Shown here: positions 27,315 through 37,136 of the stretch, one piece after another
How positions within the stretch are numbered: position 1 is the stretch's first letter
Layout: each line of letters opens with the position of its first letter
NCBI GenBank assembly: GCA_003650365.1
Contig: QMPA01000002.1
Coordinates: 1 to 53,885, forward strand
Source: Bacteroidota bacterium
Lineage (GTDB): Bacteria; Bacteroidota; Bacteroidia; Bacteroidales; F082
Reading direction: 5' to 3'
Length of the DNA stretch: 53,885 nt
The notes under the pieces: model-generated
Told to the model about the DNA's origin: nothing
Databases searched by the model: none
Seen by the model: only the letters and a program-made list of their open reading frames with translations
Position numbers and translations under genes: made by a program

Positions 27315-27512
27315 ATTTGAAATCCACCTTCTTTGATGGTGGTTATGTTCTTTTTGTTATACATATTATTTCTTAACTGGAAGGATGGAAGGGTGGAAGA
27401 AGTCACTAAATCAACCATCCTTCCTTCCTTTTTTCTTCCATCCTTCCAGTCGTATTTCGATGAAGCGCCCTATGGGTGCAATTCAAGTCCACCTTCTTTG
27501 AGGGTGGATTCT
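27315..27512. repeat. Nested repeat: direct TCCACCTTCTTTGA(G/T)GGTGG copies flanking a 16-bp inverted repeat
   Basis: aatccaccttctttgatggtgg and agtccaccttctttgagggtggatt flank ACTGGAAGGATGGAAG (27376-27391) / CTTCCATCCTTCCAGT (27435-27450). Confidence 0.75.
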
Positions 27513-27625
27513 TTAATTTTTTATGGCAAGCACTTTTACTCAATTTATCAATAAGTAAAAATAGCTATTTTTCTTGAATTCGACAATCTGTCTTTAACAA
27601 TTCAATACACCCCAAAAGACAACCT

Positions 27626-29062
27626 TCACTCCTCAAAAAAGGAGTCATTAAAGTTAATCAGGTATAACTTTTTAGTTGAACGGGTGAGTGCGGTATAAAG
27701 CCAGCGCAGGTATTCGGTGTTGACCATTTCGTCGTTTAGGTAGCCCTGGTCAACAATTACAATTGGCCATTGGCCACCCTGTGTTTTGTGGCAGGTGAGT
27801 GCATAGCCGAATTTTACATGCAGTGCATTTAAATAAGGGTTCTTTTTCATTTTGTTCATCCGGCCCGATTTTGAAGGAATATCAAAATAATCTTCTTCAA
27901 TGCGGGCAAACAACTCATTGCTGTTTTCCCGCGATAATCCAGGACCATCGGCTGTAAGTGTATCGAGAAGTAGTTTCACACTAAGTGCCTTCTCTTCCGG
28001 ATAATCGAGCAATCGGATGTCAACATCAGCGAAATGGAAACCGTACATTTCCTCGGTTTTCAGAACCCTTAACACACTCAGTAAATCACCATTGGCAATA
28101 AAACCTGCTTTTGAATCCGCATCAAGCCAATAGTAATTATTCTTAACAACCATCAATGCATCGCCTCCTTCCAGCATCGATTCGCGTTGTAAAATATGCT
28201 CCCTTATTTGCTGGTTAAACAAATTAGCCCGCTTATTGGAACGGCAAACCAAAACGGCATCTTCTGCATCGCTGTTCATAAAAGTTTGCTGCAATAGTTC
28301 TTCAAATTCGTAGCCATCATTTATACGGACAATATCTGACTTAAAACGGGAAGTTTCAAAAAACGGGGGGGCACTGTTCTGCATTGTAATTTTCTCCCGC
28401 AAACGGGTAGCCGAAAAAAGAATGCCCGAATCTTCTGATTGCCGCATCACCTCTCTCATTTCAAAATCATAAGCCGTTACAGAAAAAGCACTGTGGATGT
28501 AGTCAATTTCAAGGGCAGGACTCAGTTGCAATCCGACTGGCGGAAGTTGTGCTGTGTCGCCCACCAAAACCATTTTGTTATTTGAACTTGAAAATACATA
28601 GGCCATTAAATCGTCGAGGAGACTTCTTGTCGAGAAAAAGCTTTCATTCTGTCGACTTTCATCATTTATCATGGAAGCCTCATCAATAATAAAGACTGTA
28701 TTTTTAGATTGATTGGGTGCAAGCAGCATGCGGTGTGCCCCTTCTTTTGTGTTAAAGATTTGGTAAATACGCCGGTGAATAGTGCTGGCCTGAAAGCCGG
28801 TATATTGCGCCAGCACTTTGGCTGCCCTTCCCGTTGGTGCAAGTAAAACAAATTGCTTTTTTGAATCAGCAAGAAAACTGACGTAAGCACTGATTAGACT
28901 GGTTTTCCCCGTTCCGGCATAACCTTTTAGAATATATACAGGGGAAGGTTTTTTACTCAACTCAAAGGCGGAAAGGTGACTGATAGCCTTGTCCTGGTCT
29001 TTGGTAGGTAGGTAATTAAAATGATTTAAAAGCGCTTTCTGAACCGCCTTTTGATGTATCAT
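27626..29062 (-). CDS. RecD-like ATP-dependent DNA helicase (AAA_30/UvrD_C_2)
   Basis: LKGYAGTGKTSLISAYV, FIIDEASMINDES, LVGDTAQLPPVG, GYALTCHKTQGGQWPIVIVD, YTALTRSTKKLYLIN. Confidence 0.9.
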   Translation of the reverse strand: MIHQKAVQKALLNHFNYLPTKDQDKAISHLSAFELSKKPSPVYILKGYAGTGKTSLISAYVSFLADSKKQFVLLAPTGRAAKVLAQYTGFQASTIHRRIYQIFNTKEGAHRMLLAPNQSKNTVFIIDEASMINDESRQNESFFSTRSLLDDLMAYVFSSSNNKMVLVGDTAQLPPVGLQLSPALEIDYIHSAFSVTAYDFEMREVMRQSEDSGILFSATRLREKITMQNSAPPFFETSRFKSDIVRINDGYEFEELLQQTFMNSDAEDAVLVCRSNKRANLFNQQIREHILQRESMLEGGDALMVVKNNYYWLDADSKAGFIANGDLLSVLRVLKTEEMYGFHFADVDIRLLDYPEEKALSVKLLLDTLTADGPGLSRENSNELFARIEEDYFDIPSKSGRMNKMKKNPYLNALHVKFGYALTCHKTQGGQWPIVIVDQGYLNDEMVNTEYLRWLYTALTRSTKKLYLINFNDSFFEE

Positions 29063-29138
29063 TTTTGATTCTTTAAGTTACAGATTAACAATTTTAAGCT
29101 TTGAATGTTGAGTTTTGTATTTTGTATTTTGAACTTAT

Positions 29139-31487
29139 TTAGAAAGGGTATCCTATCCCAAAATTCAACCTGAAATCGGAAAACTTCAGGTAATCAAATC
29201 GCCACTTTTCTCCCTCTAAAGCCGGGTCTCTTAGCGGAATAGCTGCATCTATTCTAAAGATAAAAAATTGGAAATCGAATCGAAAACCAAGGCCGGCATC
29301 AACTGCCAATTGTTGATAAAACGTGTCAAAATTAAATTGTCCGCCAATAAAAGTAATGGTGTCGTTGTTGTAAGTCCAGATATTACCAACATCAGCAAAT
29401 AGTGCCCCTTTAAAGAATTTGTAAATCGTAAAACGATATTCTACATTTCCTTCCATTTGAATATCACCAATCCGCTCGTAATCAGTTCTGCCAGAATATG
29501 CACCCGGTCCAAGCATCCGGTATTCCCATCCTCGCATATCGTTGGCACCGCCACCATAATAGCCTTTTTCGTAGGGTATTTCGTTTGAGTTTCCGTAAGG
29601 GATGGCGACTCCCATTATAATCCTGAACACTATACTGCTTGATCTTTCTCTCAGATAATAGTAGTGACGATAATCAAAATTCATCCTTAGAAACTGGGCA
29701 TAACGGACGCCTAAAAATTGGTAGAAGCCTTCGTCTGATTTATTTGAATTGAACAAGTTATCCAAGCCATATAAAAGATTACCGGAAGACTCAAAATTGA
29801 CCCTCAAGTAGTCAAAATTCCTCTTGGCTGTTAAGTTCTGGTTGTTAAAAATAATGCTGTATTTCAGCCCAAAAACCATGTGGTCGGAGTACTGCTCAAC
29901 CAATCTTCTGTTTTTTTCCTGTTCCAGAATCGAATCAAATTCTGGTGTCCGATTTACATTTACATAATTTAGGTTAAGTGGGGTAAGAATGTGTTTAATG
30001 CGCAGGTTCTGATTCCATGTATAACCAATGTCAATGTTAAAAATATTCCTGGAATAATAGGGTCTGTTTTGAAAACTATAACCAAAAGAAAGATTGGTTT
30101 GTGGAGCATATCTTTGGTTGAAGCGCTCTAATCTGATTGGTGAAAGAAAACGTGGAAAAAAAAGTGTGCCATCAAAGCCCGCTTCAAAAGTATTGAAGAT
30201 ACCTGTACTTGTGTTCCCTCCCTCAATATCACTGATGGTTTGTGCCTCAAAACCTCCCTTCAGACGAATACGCAGCACATCTGCCCTTCCGAAAATGTTT
30301 TTATTGAGCCAAATCAAATTTCCCCGTATACCTAAGTCGCCACTTGAGTTAGTGCCTTCCATTTCGGCACTAAATGTATTGAGGTCAGCATGCTGAATTT
30401 GGATGCGCGAATTCAAATATTTTTTTTCAGAATCCGGACTGTTTCCTGCATTCGTTGTATCGAAGCTGACTGTTGCCGTACGGATGATCCGATAATTAAA
30501 AAGACGTCGGTAAGTATTTTGTAAATCTGAAGCAGAATAAGGTTCTCCGGGTTTTATTTTAACACTTGAATTGAAAGCCTTGGCTTTTATCTTCATTTTG
30601 TTGCGGTATAAAAACGAATAAGTATAATTGGTCGTATCAGGCCAAAAGCGGATGCTGTGTATTAAAGTGTCGTAATCAAAATCTAAGTTTGGCTTAAAGT
30701 TCTCGAGAATATCTACCCTGTTAATAAAATAACGACTATGGTTTTTTTCGCTGTGTTCTTCAGGATCAGAAGCATTAACAGTTTTAATGTTGTTTATTTT
30801 TATAACAACAGTCATCTTGTGTGCATTAAAACTGCTGTCAACAACGTACTGAATATAGTTCCGGTTGAAATAGTAATAACCAACATCACGAAGTTCGGCA
30901 GTAATGCGGTCGCGCTCGTCATCAAAAGTGTAGGCATTGTAAATGTCACCTGTTTTCAATAGGCTCTTGTCCAATTCGTTGAAAACAAAACTCTTTAGTA
31001 AGCTGTCAGGAATTTCATAAGTTATTTTCGAAATTCGATAAGGGGTTGCCGGTGTGATTTCGTAATGTAGTTTAACAATTTTATTGCCAAAATCTGTTGT
31101 GTGTTGAACCTCAGAATTAAAAAAACCAATATTGTTTAAGTATTGTTTTAAACGATGGTTAACTTTTTCGGCATCTTCAACAGTATAAAAAACAGGAGGT
31201 TCGCTAAAATGTTTGGTCATCCATTTATTGAATTTCTTCTCCCCATCATGGTGCTTGAAATAAATTCCCAATTGGGTCCGGATACCGAAAACCTTTTTGT
31301 TGGGAACAGGTTTCAAGAAAGTGCGGAGAACTGAGTTGTCAATATCCGGTGTTTTCTCGCTGAGTGTAATCTTATATTTATTGATCAGGATTTCATCATC
31401 CTTCAAATATTTCTTTACCGCACAGCCACTAAAAATGCTGATAAGCAGCATGAGCAGAAAACTTATTTTAAAATATTTGTTTATCAA
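29139..31487 (-). CDS. tamL: BamA/TamA-family outer membrane lipoprotein (TamL-like)
   Basis: Lipobox ISIFSGCAVKKYLKDDEILINKYKI, POTRA-like repeats, C-terminal Omp85 barrel with GGANDMRGWEYRMLGPG. Confidence 0.88.
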   Translation of the reverse strand: MINKYFKISFLLMLLISIFSGCAVKKYLKDDEILINKYKITLSEKTPDIDNSVLRTFLKPVPNKKVFGIRTQLGIYFKHHDGEKKFNKWMTKHFSEPPVFYTVEDAEKVNHRLKQYLNNIGFFNSEVQHTTDFGNKIVKLHYEITPATPYRISKITYEIPDSLLKSFVFNELDKSLLKTGDIYNAYTFDDERDRITAELRDVGYYYFNRNYIQYVVDSSFNAHKMTVVIKINNIKTVNASDPEEHSEKNHSRYFINRVDILENFKPNLDFDYDTLIHSIRFWPDTTNYTYSFLYRNKMKIKAKAFNSSVKIKPGEPYSASDLQNTYRRLFNYRIIRTATVSFDTTNAGNSPDSEKKYLNSRIQIQHADLNTFSAEMEGTNSSGDLGIRGNLIWLNKNIFGRADVLRIRLKGGFEAQTISDIEGGNTSTGIFNTFEAGFDGTLFFPRFLSPIRLERFNQRYAPQTNLSFGYSFQNRPYYSRNIFNIDIGYTWNQNLRIKHILTPLNLNYVNVNRTPEFDSILEQEKNRRLVEQYSDHMVFGLKYSIIFNNQNLTAKRNFDYLRVNFESSGNLLYGLDNLFNSNKSDEGFYQFLGVRYAQFLRMNFDYRHYYYLRERSSSIVFRIIMGVAIPYGNSNEIPYEKGYYGGGANDMRGWEYRMLGPGAYSGRTDYERIGDIQMEGNVEYRFTIYKFFKGALFADVGNIWTYNNDTITFIGGQFNFDTFYQQLAVDAGLGFRFDFQFFIFRIDAAIPLRDPALEGEKWRFDYLKFSDFRLNFGIGYPF

Positions 31488-31552
31488 AAGAAATACAATT
31501 GTTACTGCAAATTTAAGAAAAGAGGGATAGGAAAAAGAGGTGGAAGATAATT

Positions 31553-31696
31553 AGGGTAATAGGGTAATAGGGGAGTAGGGAAATAGGGAAATAGGGAAAT
31601 AGGGAAATAGGGAAATAGGGAGATAGGGAAATAGGGAGATAGGGAAATAGGGAGATAGGGAGATAGGGAGATAGGGAGATAGGGTAAAAGGGAATA
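31553..31696. repeat. 18-unit, 8-bp tandem array (consensus AGGGARAT)
   Basis: Counted directly: agggtaat x2, aggggagt, agggaaat x5, agggagat, agggaaat, agggagat, agggaaat, agggagat x4, agggtaaa, agggaata. Confidence 0.97.
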
Positions 31697-31797
31697 GAGT
31701 GTCTTGTCCTGAAATAGGTTGACATAAAAATGGGATGGGTAGACAAGCCTTATTCCCCTTATTTCCCTTACACCCTTATTCCCCCAATAGCACTTTC

Positions 31798-32814
31798 CTA
31801 TACCACATTAACTTCCATATCCAAGTCAATCCCAAACTTCTTTTTTACACTTTTTTGAATAGAAATTGCAAGTGCCAGCATTTCTTTGCCACTTGCATTT
31901 CCGAAATTAACCAATACCAGCGATTGCTTTTCATAAACGCCTGCATCGCCAATGCGTTTTCCTTTCCATCCGCATTGTTCGACCAGCCAACCCGCAGCAA
32001 GTTTGAATTTTTTATCAGATAATTTATAGACGGGCATGTCGGTAAATTGTTTCCTTAGCAATTCAAGCTTTGAAATATTAACAACAGGGTTTTTAAAAAA
32101 ACTACCTGCATTTTTCAATTCTTCCGGTTCAGGAAGTTTAGAACGCCGAATCGTTTTGATCAATTCACTGACTTGTTTAAGGTCTATTTTCGAAGGATCA
32201 ACATTTGCAAAAGCTTCTTTTAATGGTCCGTATTCCAAATGAAAGTTTGGGGCTTTGTTCAATTGAAAAGTGACGTTTAATATAAAGTACTTTCCCTTAT
32301 GTTGCTGTTTAAATATGCTGTTACGGTATGCAAATTCACATGCTTTGTTGTCGAAGTGAACGACTCTTCCAGTTGCCAGTTCAAATGCTTCCAGGCTTTT
32401 CATCACATCTTTTAGCTCAATCCCATAGGCGCCAATATTTTGTACAGGAGCAGCGCCAACAGTGCCTGGTATAAGGCTTAGGTTTTCTAATCCGTACCAG
32501 CTGTTTTCAACTGTAAAGTCAACCAATGAAGACCAAAATTCACCTCCACTAACCTGCAAGATAATATGCTGTTCTGTTTCGCGTATCACTTTTTTACCGC
32601 GCATTTGGTTAAGAAGAACGATCCCTTCAAAATGATCGGTAAACAATATATTGCTGCCTTCGCCAAGGACAAGAATTTGCTGGTTTTTCAAGTGTCCATC
32701 TTCAAACAATTCATGCAAATCATTCAAAGAAGTAATCATGGCTGCTTGCCTGGTTTCCACTTCAATCCCAAATGTATTGAAAGGTTTTAAACAGAAGTCT
32801 TTTTTTATTAACAT
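31798..32814 (-). CDS. murB: UDP-N-acetylenolpyruvoylglucosamine reductase
   Basis: VLGEGSNILFTDHFEGIVLLNQMRG, GLENLSLIPGTVGAAPVQNIGAYGIE, NAGSFFKNPVV. Confidence 0.95.
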   Translation of the reverse strand: MLIKKDFCLKPFNTFGIEVETRQAAMITSLNDLHELFEDGHLKNQQILVLGEGSNILFTDHFEGIVLLNQMRGKKVIRETEQHIILQVSGGEFWSSLVDFTVENSWYGLENLSLIPGTVGAAPVQNIGAYGIELKDVMKSLEAFELATGRVVHFDNKACEFAYRNSIFKQQHKGKYFILNVTFQLNKAPNFHLEYGPLKEAFANVDPSKIDLKQVSELIKTIRRSKLPEPEELKNAGSFFKNPVVNISKLELLRKQFTDMPVYKLSDKKFKLAAGWLVEQCGWKGKRIGDAGVYEKQSLVLVNFGNASGKEMLALAISIQKSVKKKFGIDLDMEVNVV

Positions 32815-32815
32815 T

Positions 32816-34024
32816 ATGAACCAAAGATATAAAAACCGGGCAATATTTTCTCCCTGCTGCTGTTGTTCTAAAAAGCCGCTTCATTTTACAATTTTTTATC
32901 AATTGCAAAAAAAAGTCATTGTATCTGTCATTAACGACCTGGTTACCGACCAGCGAGTAAGTAAGGTTTGTCAAAGTCTTGCCAAGATGGGGTTTGAAAT
33001 TTTGTTGGTAGGAAGAATACTACCGAATAGTTTACCAATGGATGACAGACCTTACCGTATTCATCGTATGAAATTGGTATTTACAAAAGGGGCATTTTTT
33101 TATGCAGAATTTAATCTGCGACTCTTCTTTTTCCTGTTGTTTCACAAAGCAGACTTGCTTGTTGCCAATGATCTGGATACGCTTTTACCCAACTATTTAA
33201 TTTCAAAAATTAGACGTACAGGTTTGGTCTACGACAGCCATGAATATTTTACAGAGGTACCTGAATTAGTCAACCGAAAAAGGACACAAAAAATCTGGAA
33301 AACCATTGAAAGAAATATCTTCCCAAAGCTGACAGATGTAATTACGGTAAACGATTCCATTGCTGATCTTTATGAGAAAGAATATGGAATCAGACTGAAA
33401 GTAGTACGTAATGTTCCGCTTAAGCGATCCGGTAAATTAAAACCGGCAAGCCGGCAAACGCTGGATATTCCTGAATCAAAAAAAATTCTCATCATGCAAG
33501 GTTCTGGCATCAACATTCATCGTGGTGCAGAAGAAATGGTTGAAGCCATGCAATACATTGATGGTGCTGTATTACTGATTGTTGGAGGTGGTGATGTAAT
33601 TGACAAGCTAAAAGAAATTGTCAGTGAAAAATTGCTTGGGGAAAAAGTGATTTTCAAAAAACGCCAGACTTATGATAAGCTAATGCAATTTACTGCCCTT
33701 GCCGATCTGGGACTTACACTTGATAAAGATACTAACCTGAATTATCGCTTTAGCCTGCCCAATAAACTTTTCGATTATATTCAGGCTGGCACTCCTGTTC
33801 TCGCCTCGAAACTTCCTGAAATAGAAAAAATAGTTACTACTTATAATATTGGTGGCTTTATTGCTGACCACAATCCCAAACACATTGCGCAAAAAATTAG
33901 TGAAATACTTAGTAACCAATCGCTAATCGAAGAGTGGAAAAAAAACTGTACTTTTGCCGCCTCCCAATTGAATTGGGAAAACGAAGAAAAAGTGCTGCAA
34001 AGCGTTTATCGTAAATATGCCTGA
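32816..34024 (+). CDS. Glycosyltransferase (GT4-like)
   Basis: VIVSVINDLVTDQRVSKVCQSLAKMGFEILLVG, DLLVANDLDTLLPNYL, KLFDYIQAGTPVLASKLPEIEKIV. The tracked ORF start at 32651 lies inside murB; the true start is at or after 32816. Confidence 0.82.
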   Translation: MNQRYKNRAIFSPCCCCSKKPLHFTIFYQLQKKVIVSVINDLVTDQRVSKVCQSLAKMGFEILLVGRILPNSLPMDDRPYRIHRMKLVFTKGAFFYAEFNLRLFFFLLFHKADLLVANDLDTLLPNYLISKIRRTGLVYDSHEYFTEVPELVNRKRTQKIWKTIERNIFPKLTDVITVNDSIADLYEKEYGIRLKVVRNVPLKRSGKLKPASRQTLDIPESKKILIMQGSGINIHRGAEEMVEAMQYIDGAVLLIVGGGDVIDKLKEIVSEKLLGEKVIFKKRQTYDKLMQFTALADLGLTLDKDTNLNYRFSLPNKLFDYIQAGTPVLASKLPEIEKIVTTYNIGGFIADHNPKHIAQKISEILSNQSLIEEWKKNCTFAASQLNWENEEKVLQSVYRKYA

Positions 34025-35135
34025 TCAACACTTACATATTGTATCTTTCGACATTCCGTTTCCGGCCAATTATGGTGGTGTAATTGACGTTTTTTATAAA
34101 GCCAAAGCTTTGGCGAAAAAAGGTGTGAATGTTCATTTGCATTGTTTTGAATACAACAGGGAACATTCAGATGAATTAGAAAAATTGTTTTATGCCGTAC
34201 ATTATTATAAGCGCGATATTTCTAAAAAGCAGCTTTTTAAGAGCATACCTTATATTGTCAGTTCCCGATCTTCAGAAGTACTTATCAAAACCTTACTAAA
34301 GGATAATTACCCTATTTTACTCGAGGGCCTGCACACTTGTGGTTTACTTGATGAGCCAAGGTTGAAAAACAGAAAGCGGATTGTGCGGACGCATAATATT
34401 GAACACGAGTATTATCAGAATCTGGCAAAGGTTGAGAATGATTTGTTTAAAAAGTATTATTTCTATAACGAATCAGCCAAACTAAAGCGCTACGAAAAAA
34501 TTCTGAGCAAATCGGACATGCTGCTTTCCATTTCAAAAAATGATGAAGATTATTTTTCATCGCATTTTAAGCGGGTTGAATTTGTGCCGGCATTTCATCC
34601 TTTCAAAAAAGTTGAAAGTAAAATTGGGAAGGGTGAATATGTTTTGTACCATGGGAATCTGTCTGTTCCTGAAAATTCAAATGCTGCAAAATTTCTGATA
34701 AATGAAGTTTTTAATGATTTGAATATTCCATTAAAAATTGCAGGATTAAATCCTCCAACTCATTTATCCAACCTCTTTAACAACGGCAAAAACATTGAGT
34801 TAATTCCTAATCCTGATGACGAAACCCTCAACGAGTTGATAAAAAATGCCCACATTAATGTTTCGGTAACTGCACAAAAAACTGGTCTTAAATTAAAACT
34901 GCTTAACACCTTATACAATGGGCGTTTTTGTTTGGTAAATGATAAGATGCTGAGTGGCAGCGACCTTGATGACTTATGTGTAATTGCAAACGATCGGGGG
35001 AGCATGAAACGAAAAATAAAAACTTTGTTTAAGCAGGATTTTTCTGCTGATAAAATTGAAGAGCGGAAAGAAAAACTCGGAACTGTTTACAACAATGGTC
35101 ACAATGTGGAGCACCTAATCAAGCTTGTTTGTTGA
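34017..35135 (+). CDS. Glycosyltransferase family protein
   Basis: HIVSFDIPFPANYGGVIDVFYKAKALAKKGVNVHLHCFEY, RTHNIEHEYYQNLAK, translationally overlaps the previous GT. Confidence 0.75.
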   Translation: MPDQHLHIVSFDIPFPANYGGVIDVFYKAKALAKKGVNVHLHCFEYNREHSDELEKLFYAVHYYKRDISKKQLFKSIPYIVSSRSSEVLIKTLLKDNYPILLEGLHTCGLLDEPRLKNRKRIVRTHNIEHEYYQNLAKVENDLFKKYYFYNESAKLKRYEKILSKSDMLLSISKNDEDYFSSHFKRVEFVPAFHPFKKVESKIGKGEYVLYHGNLSVPENSNAAKFLINEVFNDLNIPLKIAGLNPPTHLSNLFNNGKNIELIPNPDDETLNELIKNAHINVSVTAQKTGLKLKLLNTLYNGRFCLVNDKMLSGSDLDDLCVIANDRGSMKRKIKTLFKQDFSADKIEERKEKLGTVYNNGHNVEHLIKLVC

Positions 35136-35801
35136 TTGTGTAATACTTCCTTCCTCACATTTTACAACCTGCCCCGGAAATTTATGGATTAAATTGTAGT
35201 TATGTGTTGCCATGATGACTGTTTTCCCCGATTCACTGATGCGCAACAGTAATTTAACAATTTCGTTTGAAGCTTCGGGATCAAGATTGCCGGTAGGCTC
35301 ATCGGCCAGAATAACCTCTGGTTGATTGAGTAATGCGCGGGCAATGACAATTTTTTGTTGTTCTCCACCAGAAAGGCGATGCGGCATTTCATTCAATTTC
35401 GACACCAGTCCTACTGCATCGAGCACTGTCAAAATCCGTTTACTTATTTCTGTTTTGTCTTTCCATCCGGTAGCCTTGAGTACGAAATTCATGTTTTCTT
35501 TAACTGAACGGTCGGCCAATAATTGGAAATCTTGAAAAACAATCCCCAACTTTCTGCGCAAAAAGGGAATCTCTTTTCTTTTGATGTTTTTTAAATCAAA
35601 GCCACAAGCATTTCCTAAACCAGTTTCGAGCGGTAAATCTGCATAAATCAATTTCAGCAAGCTCGATTTTCCACTTCCTGTTTTCCCAATTAAATAAACA
35701 AAATCTCCCTGCTCAATGGTCAAGTTAACATTGGCCAAAACCAATTTGTTTTTTTGAAAGACGGAAATACCTTGTAGATGAATGATTGGATTATTGCTCA
35801 C
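35115..35801 (-). CDS. ftsE: FtsE-like ABC transporter ATP-binding protein
   Basis: LIGKTGSGKSSLLKLIY, RLSGGEQQKIVIARALLNQPEVILADEPTGNLD. Confidence 0.82.
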   Translation of the reverse strand: MSNNPIIHLQGISVFQKNKLVLANVNLTIEQGDFVYLIGKTGSGKSSLLKLIYADLPLETGLGNACGFDLKNIKRKEIPFLRRKLGIVFQDFQLLADRSVKENMNFVLKATGWKDKTEISKRILTVLDAVGLVSKLNEMPHRLSGGEQQKIVIARALLNQPEVILADEPTGNLDPEASNEIVKLLLRISESGKTVIMATHNYNLIHKFPGQVVKCEEGSITQSTNKLD

Positions 35802-35854
35802 TTTTATTCTTTAAGGCAAAAATAGGGAAAAAAGGGCGGATAATGATGCGATGA

Positions 35855-35896
35855 ATTTTCTGTAGAGACGCGATGCATCGCGTCTCTACAGAAAAT
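35855..35896. repeat. 42-bp perfect palindrome
   Basis: ATTTTCTGTAGAGACGCGATG|CATCGCGTCTCTACAGAAAAT, no mismatch and no loop. Confidence 0.97.
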
Positions 35897-35902
35897 GCCT
35901 TA

Positions 35903-36475
35903 TTAAACCAATCCTGTAAATCCCATAAATGCAAGGGCAAGAATGCCGGCTACTACAAGCGCAATGGGTACGCCACGCATGGCTTTTGGGACTTCCATCA
36001 AGTCGAGGTGCTCGCGAATACCGGCAAAAAGTACCAGAGCTAGCGTAAATCCAATAGCATTGGCAATGGCATAAACAACACCTTCGATGAGGTTAAAATC
36101 TTTTTGAATGGTGAGAATGGCAACACCGAGTACAGCACAGTTGGTAGTGATTAATGGAAGAAAAACACCCAATGCCTGAAACAAGGCAGGGCTTACTTTT
36201 TTCAGAATAATTTCAACCATTTGAACCAGCGATGCAATGATCAGGATAAAAACAATGGTCTGCATAAAACCAAGTCCGAGCGGGTTCAATACGTAATATT
36301 GGATGATCCAGGTGACCATGGTGGCCAGTGTCAAGACAAACAGAACAGCACCACCCATTCCGACTGATGTGGAAAGCTTTCCCGAAACGCCAACAAAAGG
36401 ACAAATCCCCAGGAACTGCGTCAATACAATATTGCTAACGAAAATTGAACCGATTATTATTACAAAATATTCCAT
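35903..36475 (-). CDS. rnfA: Rnf electron transport complex subunit A
   Basis: Polytopic RnfA: VSNIVLTQFLGICPFVGVS; last gene of rnfBCDGEA. Confidence 0.92.
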   Translation of the reverse strand: MEYFVIIIGSIFVSNIVLTQFLGICPFVGVSGKLSTSVGMGGAVLFVLTLATMVTWIIQYYVLNPLGLGFMQTIVFILIIASLVQMVEIILKKVSPALFQALGVFLPLITTNCAVLGVAILTIQKDFNLIEGVVYAIANAIGFTLALVLFAGIREHLDLMEVPKAMRGVPIALVVAGILALAFMGFTGLV

Positions 36476-36489
36476 AGCTTTTCCTTTTA

Positions 36490-37071
36490 CTAGGCTTTAT
36501 TCAGTTTATTAATTAATGCGATAAGGTAACCCAATACAATAAATGCCCCGGGAGCCAGTACAAACACAAGCATTAAATCTGCTTCAATAAGCTTGATTCC
36601 GAAAATGGCACCACTTCCCAATAATTCCCTTGCTCCACCCAATAGTGTTAGTGCGAAGGCAAACCCCAAACCCATGCCCATTCCATCAACTATGGACGAC
36701 CATGGTGTATTTTTCGAAGCAAATGCTTCGGCCCTGCCCAACACAATACAGTTCACAACAATCAGGGGAATAAACAAACCGAGTGCTTCGAACAAATCAG
36801 GAGTGTAGGCTTGCATTACCAATTCTACAATTGTTACAAAGGAGGCGATAATGACAATAAAAGCCGGAATCCTAACTTTGTCTGGAATGGCTTTTCGCAC
36901 AACCGAAACAACGAGGTTCGACATCACCAAAACAAAAGTGGTGGCTAATCCCATTCCCAGTCCGTTAACAGCTGAGGTTGTTACACCCAACGTGGGACAC
37001 AATCCCAGTAATAAAATGAATACCGGATTTTCTTTGATAAAACCTTTTGTGAAATTTTGTATTTGGTTCAT
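36490..37071 (-). CDS. rnfE: Rnf electron transport complex subunit E
   Basis: Start [41 protein letters not shown]; the longer tracked ORF runs into a dispersed repeat. Confidence 0.93.
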   Translation of the reverse strand: MNQIQNFTKGFIKENPVFILLLGLCPTLGVTTSAVNGLGMGLATTFVLVMSNLVVSVVRKAIPDKVRIPAFIVIIASFVTIVELVMQAYTPDLFEALGLFIPLIVVNCIVLGRAEAFASKNTPWSSIVDGMGMGLGFAFALTLLGGARELLGSGAIFGIKLIEADLMLVFVLAPGAFIVLGYLIALINKLNKA

Positions 37072-37086
37072 GGTGTATTTTTTTAT

Positions 37087-37136
37087 CCCTGAACTACCTT
37101 CGACTTCGCTCAGGCTGACCGGGCTAATTGAATATT
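37087..37136. repeat. CCTGAGCGAAGTCGAAGG-core dispersed repeat, inverted copy in the rnfG-rnfE spacer
   Basis: Reverse complement matches 26664-26714. Confidence 0.9.

Noticed and set aside
27626-29062. RecD-like helicase as part of a defence system
   Set aside because: Neighbours are housekeeping or repeat DNA; no nuclease or known defence partner alongside.
31553-31696. Regular repeats as a CRISPR array
   Set aside because: Units are contiguous 8-mers with no spacers, and no cas genes are nearby.
31513-31746. 77-aa PYLPISLFPYLPIS repeat protein
   Set aside because: Translation of the 8-bp tandem array, no credible start context.
32651-32815. N-terminal extension of the first glycosyltransferase ORF
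   Set aside because: Antisense to murB, and the encoded peptide does not look like a glycosyltransferase N-terminus.
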